A DNA stretch of 64,000 nucleotides from contig NZ_JASSVM010000002.1 in the NCBI RefSeq assembly GCF_030541005.1, positions 62,001 to 126,000 of the forward strand, read 5' to 3'. This document shows positions 1-9,048 of this stretch, piece by piece; within the stretch, counting starts at the first letter, position 1, and the number at the start of each line of letters is the position of its first letter. The notes beneath the pieces are model-generated. The model saw only the letters and a list, made by a program, of their open reading frames with translations, was not told the origin of the DNA and ran no database searches. Both the position numbers and the translations under genes were made by a program. Source of the DNA: Marinobacter sp. SS5-14b (GTDB lineage: Bacteria; Pseudomonadota; Gammaproteobacteria; Pseudomonadales; Oleiphilaceae).

Positions 1-1
1 G

Positions 2-850
2 TTTGATCATTTGCTCGAAAGTACCGATGCTCCCGTGCTGTTTGGCGTCGACCAGGCACCCAAGCCAGGAACTACCGACTACTTCCGCTGGGAGCGACGA
101 CTGCTGGACAAGCTGGAGCGTCAACTCGGCCCGCTGGAAGAGCTCGATAGCGCCAACGACCTCGAGGAACTGGTTGAAACCGCTCCGATACAGCCATCAA
201 CACCGGAGCTGCCACGCTGGATTGCACCGGCAACGCCGGGCTCCCTGGCCGATGAAGTCTGGATACTCGGGGCATCCCTGGGTGGCCCGGCAGCAGTCAA
301 AACCTTTCTGGATCACTTGCCGCCCGGCCTACCCGTAGGCTTTGTCTACGCCCAGCACATTGATGGTAACTTTACCGAGGTGCTGACCCGGGTTCTGGGT
401 CGCCATGCCCATTATCAGCTCAAGCGAGCAGAAGAAGGCTATCGGGTGCACAACGGTGATGTGGTACTGATGCCGGTGGAAAACGAGTGGTCTTTCAACA
501 CTGATGGCTGCCTTGCCCAGCTGGACAAACCCTGGCCAGGGCCCTATGGCCCGTCAATTGACCAGGTATTGCTGAACGTCGCGGATCATTATGGCAAGCG
601 TTGCCATGCCATTCTGTTTTCCGGCATGGGCAACGACGGCGCCATTGCTGCACCCATGCTGAAAGCCTACGGCAGCCGTATCTGGGTGCAGGAAAGCAAA
701 AGTTGCGGCAACAGTTCCATGCCCGAGTCGGTCGCAGCCACCGGCTGTGCAACATTCAGTGGCACTCCGGAGCAACTGGCTGCCGAGCTGGTCAAAACCA
801 TTGAGAACAACTGCCTGCTCAAGAGCCGGCAAAAACGGGATTCCGCCTGA
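2..850 (+). CDS. chpB: Chemotaxis methylesterase of the Pil-Chp system (5' end cut)
   Basis: CheB-type methylesterase that removes methyl groups from the pilus chemoreceptor. The frame is open to the left edge, so the start lies outside the window; an in-frame TTG at 11 is not needed. The catalytic domain fills about residues 85-270. The CheB triad is visible as Ser in GASLGGP, His in QHIDGN and Asp in GMGNDGA. No response-regulator receiver domain is seen, as in ChpB of the type IV pilus system. A CheW-like gene follows after 11 bp, the chpB-chpC order of Pseudomonas-type clusters. The chp assignment comes from this order and is inferred; the methylesterase family is clear. Confidence 0.8.
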   Translation, partial: FDHLLESTDAPVLFGVDQAPKPGTTDYFRWERRLLDKLERQLGPLEELDSANDLEELVETAPIQPSTPELPRWIAPATPGSLADEVWILGASLGGPAAVKTFLDHLPPGLPVGFVYAQHIDGNFTEVLTRVLGRHAHYQLKRAEEGYRVHNGDVVLMPVENEWSFNTDGCLAQLDKPWPGPYGPSIDQVLLNVADHYGKRCHAILFSGMGNDGAIAAPMLKAYGSRIWVQESKSCGNSSMPESVAATGCATFSGTPEQLAAELVKTIENNCLLKSRQKRDSA

Positions 851-861
851 GGAACAACGCG

Positions 862-1323
862 ATGAACGAGAACAGCCAAACCTTACCCTGCGTTATGATA
901 CCGGTGAGCGATCGGCAACTGCTGCTGCCCAACGTATCCATTGCCGAAGTGGTCGACCTGAACAGCACCGATGCAGGAACCAACACTCCGGACTGGTTGG
1001 TTGGATTCCTCGAGTGGCGGGGCCTCAACCTGCCCGTAATCTCTTACGATGCGGCTAATGGTGGCAAATTGATGATACCCGGCGGCAACCGGGGTCGAAT
1101 CATCGTGATCAACACGATCGGCCCGAAGCACGAGCAGCTTCCGTTCATGGCACTCGTGACTCAGGGCATTCCCAGCCAGGCCCGACTGATGGAAGACCAG
1201 ATCCGGGAGCTCGAAGGTCAGCCCGGGCCAGCGGATCTCATGCAGGTTGAAGTAGACGGTGAGACAGCCTGGATTCCCAACCTCGAATACCTGGAGTCCC
1301 TGGCGTCAGAAGCCAGACATTGA
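862..1323 (+). CDS. chpC: CheW-like adaptor protein ChpC
   Basis: A 153-residue single-domain CheW-like protein that would couple a chemoreceptor to the ChpA kinase. It begins with the usual CheW pattern (a strand ending in LLLPNVSIAEVV, then the WLVGFLEWRGLNLPVISY region). It starts 11 bp after the methylesterase stop and is probably co-transcribed. It is the last gene of the cluster here: zinc genes follow. The family call is firm. The choice of chpC over another cheW paralog relies on the neighbour. Confidence 0.75.
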   Translation: MNENSQTLPCVMIPVSDRQLLLPNVSIAEVVDLNSTDAGTNTPDWLVGFLEWRGLNLPVISYDAANGGKLMIPGGNRGRIIVINTIGPKHEQLPFMALVTQGIPSQARLMEDQIRELEGQPGPADLMQVEVDGETAWIPNLEYLESLASEARH

Positions 1324-1354
1324 TTCTTCCGGGAGCAACCGTAGCGACAACGCC

Positions 1355-1384
1355 TGCAAATGTTATAATGTTTCAAAATTTGCA
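1355..1384 (+). promoter_or_regulatory. Promoter and Zur-like operator of zur-znuCB
   Basis: A perfect -10 hexamer TATAAT (1364-1369) lies inside a dyad with 7-bp arms, TGCAAAT (1355-1361) and ATTTGCA (1378-1384). The left part contains AAATGTTATA, the half-site of known gammaproteobacterial Zur boxes; the right half-site is weak. The site ends 11 bp before the zur start, so autoregulation by zinc-bound Zur is likely. No convincing -35 was seen. Confidence 0.55.
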
Positions 1385-1395
1385 GGATCCGGATT

Positions 1396-1887
1396 ATGCC
1401 AGAGAGTGCGCTCCCATACCGCCCCCACAATCATCAGAACTGTGTCAGTCAGGCACTGGCTGACGCAACAGCCATTTGCCGGCAACAGAATGCCCGCCTG
1501 ACCCCGATTCGTGAGCGGGTACTGGAACTGATCTGGCAGTCACACAAACCTCTTGGTGCCTACGACATACTAGGCATGCTGGGAGCTGAGGGCCACAACG
1601 CAGCCCCACCTACGGTCTACCGGGCGCTGGACTTTCTGCTTCAGCACGGCCTGGTTCACCGGATATCCTCCCTGAATTCGTTTATTGGTTGCACCCAGGC
1701 AGGCGAGCACCATCGCGGTATGTTTTTGATCTGCAGGCAGTGCGGCAATGTCCTTGAACTGGCGGCCCCCGAAGTCGCACAGGCTGTCGAATCGGCTGCC
1801 GAATCGGAAGCCTTTTTGCCCGAAGACATCACCCTGGAAATTGCCGGCCTGTGCCCTCGGTGTCAGGTGGAATCCCGTCATGACTGA
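1396..1887 (+). CDS. zur: Fur-family zinc uptake regulator Zur
   Basis: A 163-residue Fur-family repressor. The winged helix spans about residues 30-95, with the DNA-contact region APPTVYRALDFLLQHGLVHR. The C-terminal dimerisation domain carries two CxxC pairs, CRQC and CPRC, that form the structural zinc site, plus the EHHRG metal-site segment. Its 3' end overlaps znuC by 8 bp, and the operon encodes a zinc ABC transporter, which identifies it as Zur rather than Fur. It probably represses its own operon through the palindrome at 1355-1384. The periplasmic zinc-binding protein gene znuA is not in this window. Confidence 0.9.
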   Translation: MPESALPYRPHNHQNCVSQALADATAICRQQNARLTPIRERVLELIWQSHKPLGAYDILGMLGAEGHNAAPPTVYRALDFLLQHGLVHRISSLNSFIGCTQAGEHHRGMFLICRQCGNVLELAAPEVAQAVESAAESEAFLPEDITLEIAGLCPRCQVESRHD

Positions 1888-2653
1888 GCGCCTGGTGCAG
1901 CTGAAGCAACTGACCGTCCGCTTCGATGATCGCCCGGTTGTCGACAGCGTAAACCTCACCGTCTGCCGGGGTGACATCATCACCATCATCGGCCCCAATG
2001 GCGCCGGCAAAACAACCCTGATCAAAGCTGTTCTGGGCCTGCAGCAGGCCACCAGCGGGCAGATTTCCGTCACGCCCGGGCTGGTCATCGGCTATGTGCC
2101 TCAACACCTTTCCCTGGAAGCCACACTTCCACTGAGTGTGAGCCGTTTTATGCAACTCAGCGGGCGCTCGGCCAAGGCTTGCGAAACCGCCTTGCAACGC
2201 ACCGGTGTCGCCCACCTGTGGAATGCCTCGGTCCACCATCTTTCCGGTGGCGAAAAGCAGCGGCTGCTGCTGGCCCGGGCACTCGCCCGCCAACCTGACC
2301 TACTGGTACTGGACGAACCAGCCCAAGGCGTGGACATCAACGGCCAGGCTTCACTGTACGAACTGATTCGCCAGCTCAGGGACGAACTGCACTGCGGTGT
2401 GATCATGATTTCCCACGATCTGCACCTGGTCATGGCCGCCACCGACAAAGTCATCTGCCTGAATCAACACATTTGCTGCAGCGGTCACCCTGCGGATATT
2501 TCCCACGATCCGGCCTTTATCGAGACGTTTGGTCACCAGGTGGCCGAGTCATTGGCGGTCTACCATCACCGCCACAATCACAGCCACAATCTGCACGGCG
2601 ATGTCGTGGCGACCAGCGAAACTCACGGAGCCTGCGACCATGAACATCATTGA
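1880..2653 (+). CDS. znuC: Zinc ABC transporter ATP-binding protein
   Basis: ATPase subunit of the ZnuABC zinc importer. The start at 1880 was chosen because MTERLVQLKQL begins the normal ABC fold and overlaps zur by 8 bp; a longer frame reading back to 1748 lies wholly inside zur. Walker A is GPNGAGKTT, the signature is LSGGEKQR, Walker B is LLVLDEP, and the switch His lies in MISHDLH. The C-terminal tail (from about residue 225) is rich in His (YHHRHNHSHN and CDHEHH), typical of ZnuC and a likely zinc-sensing or storage tail. Its stop overlaps znuB by 14 bp. Confidence 0.93.
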   Translation: MTERLVQLKQLTVRFDDRPVVDSVNLTVCRGDIITIIGPNGAGKTTLIKAVLGLQQATSGQISVTPGLVIGYVPQHLSLEATLPLSVSRFMQLSGRSAKACETALQRTGVAHLWNASVHHLSGGEKQRLLLARALARQPDLLVLDEPAQGVDINGQASLYELIRQLRDELHCGVIMISHDLHLVMAATDKVICLNQHICCSGHPADISHDPAFIETFGHQVAESLAVYHHRHNHSHNLHGDVVATSETHGACDHEHH

Positions 2654-3452
2654 CGCAGTGCTGGGTGACTTCTTCTGGCGGGCTCTGATCGGCGGGCTTG
2701 GCGTCGCGCTGGTCGCCGGTCCTCTCGGCTGCTTTGTGGTCTGGCGCCGAATGGCCTATTTCGGCGACACCCTGGCCCACTCAGCCCTACTGGGCATCGC
2801 CATGAGCTTTCTGATCAGCATTCCGCTTAATCTCGGCGTTATCATCACGTGTCTGCTGATTGCCATGGCTCTTGTCCTGCTGTCGCGAACCCGCGCACTG
2901 GCAACCGACACACTTCTCGGTATTCTGGCCCACAGCGCGCTCGCCATCGGCCTGGTCACGCTCAGCTTTATGCCGGACATTCGAGTGGATCTCACCGGGT
3001 TGCTGTTTGGCGATCTGCTGGCCATGAATCGCCAGGACTTGCTCTGGATTTTTGGTGGCGCCGTCTTGGTATTGGGGCTGCTGGCCATGTTGTGGCGCCA
3101 GCTACTGATGAGCACCATCCACGAAGAGCTGGCGCGGGTAGAGGGCGTTCCGGTAGAACGGCTCCGGCTGGTATTGATGCTGATGTTCGCGCTGGTCATT
3201 GCCGTCGCGATGAAAATTGTGGGCGTTTTGTTGATCACCGCACTGCTGATTATCCCTGCCGCGACGGCCCGCCGGCTGGCGAAAACGCCAGAGCATATGC
3301 TGGGTCTGGCGATCATGTTTGGCTGTATCGCGGTAGCCGGAGGCCTGACGCTGTCCTGGCACCTGGACACACCCGCAGGCCCTTCTGTTGTGGTTACGGC
3401 ATTTCTGGCTTTTTTGCTGGTGTACGGCACCGCCCGGAATGCCAGCAACTGA
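2640..3452 (+). CDS. znuB: Zinc ABC transporter permease
   Basis: A 270-residue polytopic inner-membrane protein of the ABC-3 permease family. It starts with MNIIDAVLGDFFWRALIGG and contains several hydrophobic segments, including the ALLIIPAATARRLA region typical of ZnuB. The ATG at 2640 sits within the last codons of znuC, so translation is probably coupled. It ends the zinc operon; the next gene starts 80 bp later and is unrelated. Confidence 0.93.
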   Translation: MNIIDAVLGDFFWRALIGGLGVALVAGPLGCFVVWRRMAYFGDTLAHSALLGIAMSFLISIPLNLGVIITCLLIAMALVLLSRTRALATDTLLGILAHSALAIGLVTLSFMPDIRVDLTGLLFGDLLAMNRQDLLWIFGGAVLVLGLLAMLWRQLLMSTIHEELARVEGVPVERLRLVLMLMFALVIAVAMKIVGVLLITALLIIPAATARRLAKTPEHMLGLAIMFGCIAVAGGLTLSWHLDTPAGPSVVVTAFLAFLLVYGTARNASN

Positions 3453-3532
3453 CAGCGAAGAACTTTCCCGCCGGCTCAGGCTGGACTAGAGTTGTCTGGA
3501 ACTCACGGAAAATCTAACGGGGGAACCCGGGC

Positions 3533-4528
3533 ATGGACAGCGGCCTGTATAGCACTTCAGCAACCTCTGGCGCCCAACGGTATCTGTGGCCAGGGCTATG
3601 GGTCCCCGCCGTTATTCTTATTTTGGGCATCATGCTGAGCCTGCTGGCCGCCAACCTGGCGGCCACTCAAGCCGAAGAATTGACCCGGCAACAATACCAT
3701 GCACGACATCAGGCGCTGGTCAGCCTGGTGACCAACCAACTTCGCGGGCCCAACGGTATCGACACCGGGCCGCTGCAAACCGCACTGGCAACCGCGTTGC
3801 CTGAACATCTGAGCCTGCGTATCGACACGCTTGATCGGCACACCAAACAACCCTGGCTGGAACTCGGCCAAACCGAAGCGCCACTCAATGGCCTGGCGCT
3901 TCGAAGTGAGCTGGATGCAGCGGGCAGCAAGTGGATGGTGACCACGCTGCCAGGAGAAGGCATGCTCGCTAACCCGGCGACAAACCTCTACCGACAGGTA
4001 CTCGCCGGAGGCTTCGTACTGACACTGCTGGCGTTTGCGCTGTCGCTGTACCTGTGCTGGCAGAATAAAAGGCGCCAGCAGGTTATTGGCCATCAGCACA
4101 GGACGCTGCGCGCTCAGAGTCAACAAATCGCCAACCTGCAGGTCGAAAAAGCGGTACTGAGACAAGCACTGAACGAAAGCGAAGCACGCAGCCGGGACCT
4201 GGTCACCTTATCCGGCGCCATAACGGCCGAGCTGGATGATCAGGGGAGGATCGGCTTTATCTCATCTCTGGCAGCGGACTTGCTGGGCCAGGCCCCATCC
4301 GATCTGGATCAGCGGGCATTTTCAGACCTTGTGGCAGAAACCGATCAACAGCGCTTTTTGGAGTGCCTGCAGGCATCACGCTCTGACGACAACGTGGCAC
4401 GGGTAGACCTGACACTGACCCGGCGGGACGGCGAGTCGGCTGTGCCGGTGACCCTGCGCATTAAAGCTCTGAAAGATGCCGTACAGGGCCTCACTGGCTA
4501 CCGCTTGAGCGCCCAACCCACCGGTTAA
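3533..4528 (+). CDS. Membrane protein with periplasmic region and PAS domain, no output domain
   Basis: A 331-residue protein: a short cytoplasmic start, a membrane helix at about 24-45 (VPAVILILGIMLSLLAANL), a periplasmic stretch of about 110 residues, a second helix at about 155-175, a Gln/Arg-rich coiled coil at about 178-220, then a PAS-like domain to the end. The architecture is that of a sensor kinase or diguanylate cyclase, but the protein stops after PAS with a normal stop codon. A GGGGGAAC ribosome site precedes the ATG. Function unknown; it could modulate a partner through its coiled coil. Confidence 0.65.
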   Translation: MDSGLYSTSATSGAQRYLWPGLWVPAVILILGIMLSLLAANLAATQAEELTRQQYHARHQALVSLVTNQLRGPNGIDTGPLQTALATALPEHLSLRIDTLDRHTKQPWLELGQTEAPLNGLALRSELDAAGSKWMVTTLPGEGMLANPATNLYRQVLAGGFVLTLLAFALSLYLCWQNKRRQQVIGHQHRTLRAQSQQIANLQVEKAVLRQALNESEARSRDLVTLSGAITAELDDQGRIGFISSLAADLLGQAPSDLDQRAFSDLVAETDQQRFLECLQASRSDDNVARVDLTLTRRDGESAVPVTLRIKALKDAVQGLTGYRLSAQPTG

Positions 4529-4529
4529 T

Positions 4530-5612
4530 TTAAAGCGGCTGTACCTGATCCAGCAACCGGCCAGTCGCCACTAACTCCAGGAACTCGTCACCAAGGCGAT
4601 CGCTTTCAGCAATGGCTTTTTGCCAGGCAATCTCCCTGCCCCGGTCATCACCATGGTAGGTTTCAAAATCCTTCCGATCCGGCAGCTTCCGATCTGGCAA
4701 CGACGCCAGATAGTCACGGGAGGGCGACACCAGCAGGACGTCCTGCAATCGAGTTGCATCGCCTCTGCGCCAGGGCAGGGTTTTATCAAACCAGCCGGGT
4801 ACAATTTTATCCGTGAAGTGGGGGTACAGAACGATACCCGGCTGCTCGTAAGGCAGGTCGAGATGATAGTCCAGCAGACCACCATCCCGGTAGACGCCGT
4901 CGGGAGCGCCTGGAATATTACGTACACCTGACATCACGAGAGGTATTGAGGCGGAAGCCAACAAAGCCGGCAGCAGGTTCTCTCTGGACAACGCCACTTC
5001 ATGGCTGGGGAAGTCCACCAGTTTCGAAACCGGGGTTTTCAGCCGGCTGTCATGGACGATTCCCCGCTCCATGAACCGGCCCAGATGCCGGCGGCTGACC
5101 ATATTGGCACTGATGGCACTCATCAGCCCCAGGCCCAGCCGCCCTCTGGAATCGTACTGCAGCAAGCCCCGGCTCCGAACCACCACCACATTCAGCCGAT
5201 ACCAGGGGTGCCCCAGAATGTAGTCCTCCCGGCCACCCAAAAGCTCCTCCAGAAACAACACACTCTTGCGGGTTACCTCTGCCGCACTCACCCCTTTGGC
5301 AAAGCGCTGGCTGGTGTACAACTCCGCCAGTTTGGTCAATTGGGCGCGGGGGTTGTCTGACGAGGCTACTGCCGCAAAACGCCAACTGCCGATGGACGAA
5401 CCAATCAACACTCTCTCCTGCTTGGCCTGCGGCAGCCAGTCCCCGAATATTGCTTTATCAAGCCCGCTGATACCAAGGGCTTTCGGGCCCCCGGCAGCCC
5501 CCGGAATTACATGGACGTCCGCAGGTTCAAGCGATTTCTGGCGTAACCTTTCCAGCGCTCTTCGACCTGCCCGGATGGTCAGCGCCGGGGCGCGGGTTTG
5601 GATGACAGTCAT
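4530..5612 (-). CDS. Patatin-like phospholipase
   Basis: A 360-residue protein of the patatin family (Ser-Asp dyad acyl hydrolases). The glycine-rich oxyanion loop is GAAGGPKALG (about residues 38-47), the nucleophile elbow GSSIGSW is a GxSxG match, and the catalytic Asp lies in RDGGLLDYH. No signal peptide is evident, so it probably acts in the cytoplasm or at the inner membrane. It converges with the PAS protein gene, with stops one base apart. The true substrate (phospholipid, neutral lipid or other acyl ester) cannot be told from sequence. Confidence 0.82.
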   Translation of the reverse strand: MTVIQTRAPALTIRAGRRALERLRQKSLEPADVHVIPGAAGGPKALGISGLDKAIFGDWLPQAKQERVLIGSSIGSWRFAAVASSDNPRAQLTKLAELYTSQRFAKGVSAAEVTRKSVLFLEELLGGREDYILGHPWYRLNVVVVRSRGLLQYDSRGRLGLGLMSAISANMVSRRHLGRFMERGIVHDSRLKTPVSKLVDFPSHEVALSRENLLPALLASASIPLVMSGVRNIPGAPDGVYRDGGLLDYHLDLPYEQPGIVLYPHFTDKIVPGWFDKTLPWRRGDATRLQDVLLVSPSRDYLASLPDRKLPDRKDFETYHGDDRGREIAWQKAIAESDRLGDEFLELVATGRLLDQVQPL

Positions 5613-5718
5613 CTGCTTTCCTCTTGAAATGTATAAACTCGTAAAACGGTCGGTTTTCGCTTTTCTAATAGAAGGCCCGTGTTAGACTTCAGACATCAAC
5701 CACCTACGGGACTAGGCT

Positions 5719-6804
5719 GTGAACCTTCTTGCCTCGCCGAACAGCATGGCCACCAACCCCACCCTTGCGGTACTGGGGTTCAAACGCCAACTGGTTTATC
5801 ACCTTCATTTATGGGCCTTCATTGCGGTTGCTCCATTGGTGATGGTTCAGTGGCAAAACGGGAACCACCTGCTTGCAACCATTCTTACCCTGTTCTGTGC
5901 CAACGCTGTACTCGTTATTGCCTTTTTACGCCTCAAAGGTACCTATTTTCTCCAGGGACGTCTGTTCCCGCTTCTTGCCGTTGTTTCCGCCACCTATTCC
6001 ACCGCGATCAACGGGCATGCCGGACTGTACTGGGCCTATCCGGCCGCTGTTGCGCTGTACTTCCTGCTGCCACTGAAAGAAGCCAACATCAGCAACATCA
6101 TTTTCATTAGCGTGATGGCCGTCATCTCGTTTCTGAAATTTCCGGAAGCAGACTTCTGGCGCATCACGTTTTCACTGGGCCTCAGTTGCATTTTTGCCAT
6201 GATCTTTGCCTGGCTGGTCGGGCGCCTGCAGCAGGAACTGACCAGGCTGGCCACCACAGATCCATTGACCGGCTGTCTCAACCGGTCCCAACTGGCAGAC
6301 ATTCTGAACAGCCAGATCCAGATACGTGAACGCTACGAGCGCGTATCAAGCATGGTGCTGATCGACCTGGACTACTTCAAAACGATCAACGATCGCTGGG
6401 GGCACCTGGCGGGAGATAAAGTGCTGAAAGAAGTCACTCTGCGCCTTCGCAAGCGCCTGAGAGAAAGCGACCAGCTGTTCAGAATTGGCGGTGAAGAATT
6501 CATGATGGTCCTGCCGGAAACCCGCCAGAAAGACGCAGATACTCTGGCCCATCAGTTGCTGACCAGTATCAGCGCCCGGCCCTTCCTCGACGACATCCGC
6601 CTGACCGCCAGCGCCAGTGTCGCGGAAGTCTACCAGGGTGAAACCTGGTCAGTCTGGCTTAACCGCGCAGACCAGGCGCTCTACGATGCCAAGTCCCGGG
6701 GCCGCAACCAGGTTGTCAATGCCCCCAGGCCAGCCTCCGCGCCAGAACCCGGCACAGATGAAAACCCGGCGACGGCAGTGAACGAAGGTGAGGCGTCGGT
6801 TTAA
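5719..6804 (+). CDS. Membrane diguanylate cyclase (GGDEF)
   Basis: Makes c-di-GMP. The N-terminal 170 residues hold about six hydrophobic segments without a recognisable extracellular sensor domain. A GGDEF domain follows (about 175-335) starting at TTDPLTGCLNR, with active-site motif GGEEF and an RESD inhibitory site five residues upstream of it, so the enzyme should be active and product-inhibited. The start is a GTG at 5719; an ATG at 5746 is also possible, and neither has a strong ribosome site. The last 25 residues are Pro/Glu-rich. The gene overlaps the convergent hydrolase gene by 4 bp. Confidence 0.88.
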   Translation: MNLLASPNSMATNPTLAVLGFKRQLVYHLHLWAFIAVAPLVMVQWQNGNHLLATILTLFCANAVLVIAFLRLKGTYFLQGRLFPLLAVVSATYSTAINGHAGLYWAYPAAVALYFLLPLKEANISNIIFISVMAVISFLKFPEADFWRITFSLGLSCIFAMIFAWLVGRLQQELTRLATTDPLTGCLNRSQLADILNSQIQIRERYERVSSMVLIDLDYFKTINDRWGHLAGDKVLKEVTLRLRKRLRESDQLFRIGGEEFMMVLPETRQKDADTLAHQLLTSISARPFLDDIRLTASASVAEVYQGETWSVWLNRADQALYDAKSRGRNQVVNAPRPASAPEPGTDENPATAVNEGEASV

Positions 6805-7736
6805 CCTTCTCGATGCCCCTCCGCTACCCGTTTTCTGAAGTCCCGGTAGGCCACAAAGACATCCCAGGGTTGCTCAAAGTGAGGGTAGTGGCCGACATTT
6901 CTCAGACCGACAACATCCGGGTTGGGAATCAGCTCCCGGTAACGCCTTGCCATGGCGACACCTGAAACCGGGTCTGCCGCTCCTGATATCAGCCTCATAG
7001 GCTGCCCCGCATTCTGCAAAGCACCAACCCAACGGTTGCGGTGACACCGACGCTCTTCCATGAACTGGATCAGTTGATGCAGAATTCCCCGGCCGTTGTT
7101 GTAGGTCAGCAGGTGCCAGAAATCCAGCATGTCCTGGCTGTCAGGCGGATTGCGTGACCCGAACAGCCGGCGGAAATTGCGTTCAAACGTGCTTTTTGCC
7201 AACCCACGGCTGATGAGGCCACCCAATGGGCTGCGGAGTAACTTCTGAATGAACAGCGGGTTATGAACTTCCGGGAACAGGCCACCGTTCAACAGGCAAA
7301 CACTTTTTATCTGAAACCCAAGCGTGCCTTCCTGATCTCTGGCCAGCAGCTCCTGTACAACGCTGGTGCCGTAGTCATGGGCAAGCAGATGTACTTTCGG
7401 CAAACCCAGGCCTTCTAACCAACCCTGCACCAGATCAGCCTGATCCTCAACACTGTATTGATATTTCGCGGGCTTGTCGGAGAAACCAAAGCCCAGCATA
7501 TCCAGCGTCAGCACTTTGTAGTGACGAGCAAGCATCGGCCACACCCGGCTCCAGTCCCAGCTGGCGGTGGGGAACCCATGCAGTAGCACCAGCGGCTCAC
7601 CGTGCCCGGCCATGCGGCTGAAAATGGCGTGCCCGTCATAACTGAACCACTTTCCTGACTGTTGCCAGGCCTCCAGCGTAAAGGCATCCTGACAGACGCT
7701 TGCCTCAGACTCTGCCCCGGACATAACCTGTTCCAT
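6801..7736 (-). CDS. Alpha/beta hydrolase with Asp nucleophile (dehalogenase/epoxide hydrolase type)
   Basis: A 311-residue alpha/beta hydrolase. The oxyanion motif is LLHGFPTASWDW, and the nucleophile elbow reads AHDYGTS, with Asp where lipases have Ser. This is the arrangement of haloalkane dehalogenases and epoxide hydrolases. The late acid is likely in SGAADPVSG and the catalytic His in NVGHYPHFEQP. No signal peptide. Substrate unknown. It is transcribed alone, convergent with the cyclase gene and divergent from folE. Confidence 0.8.
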   Translation of the reverse strand: MEQVMSGAESEASVCQDAFTLEAWQQSGKWFSYDGHAIFSRMAGHGEPLVLLHGFPTASWDWSRVWPMLARHYKVLTLDMLGFGFSDKPAKYQYSVEDQADLVQGWLEGLGLPKVHLLAHDYGTSVVQELLARDQEGTLGFQIKSVCLLNGGLFPEVHNPLFIQKLLRSPLGGLISRGLAKSTFERNFRRLFGSRNPPDSQDMLDFWHLLTYNNGRGILHQLIQFMEERRCHRNRWVGALQNAGQPMRLISGAADPVSGVAMARRYRELIPNPDVVGLRNVGHYPHFEQPWDVFVAYRDFRKRVAEGHREG

Positions 7737-7915
7737 GACTAACCCTCAACACGCAAAACCCAAGCTTTCAACTTTAGTCCAATGCGGCCAGCCTGACTAC
7801 TACCGCACCGACGTCTTGTGACCTGGTCTTTTCCACCAGACCGTCTAAATCATGGAGGTGGAGCGCAATTTCCCTTAAGCTTTACACTTTGACAGGCACA
7901 CTACCGGAAACCACT

Positions 7916-8485
7916 ATGTCTTTACCCCTCGATGACCTGACCGGCCATTACCACGCGATTCTCGAAGGCCTGGGTGAAAACCCCGATCGTGAAGGCCTGC
8001 TGAACACCCCCGCCCGCGCCGCAAAAGCCATGCAGTTCCTTACCCGTGGCTATCACCAGGACCTCCAGGACCTGGTGAATAACGCGGTGTTCGAGTCCGC
8101 GATGGACGAAATGGTGGTGGTTCAGGACATCGAACTTTACAGCATGTGTGAACACCACATGCTGCCGTTCATCGGCAAATGCCATATCGCCTACCTGCCC
8201 CAGGGCAAGGTGTTAGGGCTGTCCAAATTCGCCCGCATCGTGGATATGTACGCCCGCAGACTGCAGATTCAGGAAAACCTGACCCGCCAGATCGCAGAGG
8301 CCGTTGAGAGCGTCACCGGCGCCAAAGGCGTTGGGGTTGTCATCGAGGCTCAGCACATGTGCATGATGATGCGCGGCGTGGAAAAGCAGAACTCCCGCAT
8401 GAAAACCTCCATGATGCTGGGCCAGTTCCGTAAATCCCAGGCGACCCGTAGTGAGTTTCTTACCCTGATATCCACTAATCGCTGA
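7916..8485 (+). CDS. folE: GTP cyclohydrolase I
   Basis: First enzyme of tetrahydrofolate (and pterin) synthesis: converts GTP to 7,8-dihydroneopterin triphosphate. The ATG at 7916 gives 189 residues and begins [19 protein letters not shown]; an upstream in-frame TTG at 7889 adds nine residues and looks less likely. The zinc Cys/His segment [10 protein letters not shown] and the later [12 protein letters not shown], with the second zinc Cys, are both present. A CoA-binding protein gene follows 19 bp downstream and may be co-transcribed. Confidence 0.94.
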   Translation: MSLPLDDLTGHYHAILEGLGENPDREGLLNTPARAAKAMQFLTRGYHQDLQDLVNNAVFESAMDEMVVVQDIELYSMCEHHMLPFIGKCHIAYLPQGKVLGLSKFARIVDMYARRLQIQENLTRQIAEAVESVTGAKGVGVVIEAQHMCMMMRGVEKQNSRMKTSMMLGQFRKSQATRSEFLTLISTNR

Positions 8486-8504
8486 TCCTTCCCGGAGTCT
8501 CTTC

Positions 8505-8939
8505 ATGCCCAGCAACAGCCCCGATCAGATTCGTGACCTTCTTGCATCCGTGCGCACTATCGCCCTGGTAGGTGCCAGCGAAAAAACCAACCGCCCGTCC
8601 CATGAAGTGATGGAGTTCCTGCAGCATCGGGGTTACCGCGTAATCCCGGTGAACCCGCGGCTTGCGGGCAAACAAGTGCTGGGTGAAACCGTGTACGCGG
8701 ATCTCGCCTCCTTGCCCGAACCGGTCGACATGGCGGAACTGTTCCTGGCCCCGGAGCGCACCGATGCGGTGATTGATCAGGCGATTGCGGAAAACATCCC
8801 GGTGCTCTGGCTCCAGATTGGCGTGATCAATGAGGTCGGCGCAGCGCGCGCGGAAACCGCAGGGTTGAAGGTGGTAATGGACCGTTGCCCGAAGCAAGAG
8901 ATTCCGAGGCTGGGCATTTCAACGCCCTTGGGCACCTGA
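8505..8939 (+). CDS. CoA-binding domain protein (YccU type)
   Basis: A 144-residue protein made of one Rossmann-like CoA-binding domain. It has the start TIALVGASEKTNRPSHEVMEFLQHRGY and the later segment LWLQIGVINE, both typical of this small family. A CCGGAG ribosome site lies nine bases upstream. Biological role unsettled for the family; it has been annotated as a possible acyl-CoA or NAD(P) binding protein. Probably in one transcript with folE. Confidence 0.85.
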   Translation: MPSNSPDQIRDLLASVRTIALVGASEKTNRPSHEVMEFLQHRGYRVIPVNPRLAGKQVLGETVYADLASLPEPVDMAELFLAPERTDAVIDQAIAENIPVLWLQIGVINEVGAARAETAGLKVVMDRCPKQEIPRLGISTPLGT

Positions 8940-9048
8940 CGCGCGCGTCGCCGGAAGCAAGAGGCCTGTCACATTTTCAACGACGGGATATTACTTGCCG
9001 GGCCGGTCTGACATAATCTGAAAGCATTCTTCAAAGACTGGCAGAGCC

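Noticed and set aside
7889..7915. TTG at 7889 as folE start, or its TTGACA as a -35 box
   Set aside because: The added residues are not FolE-like, and a -10 at the right spacing would overlap the ATG.
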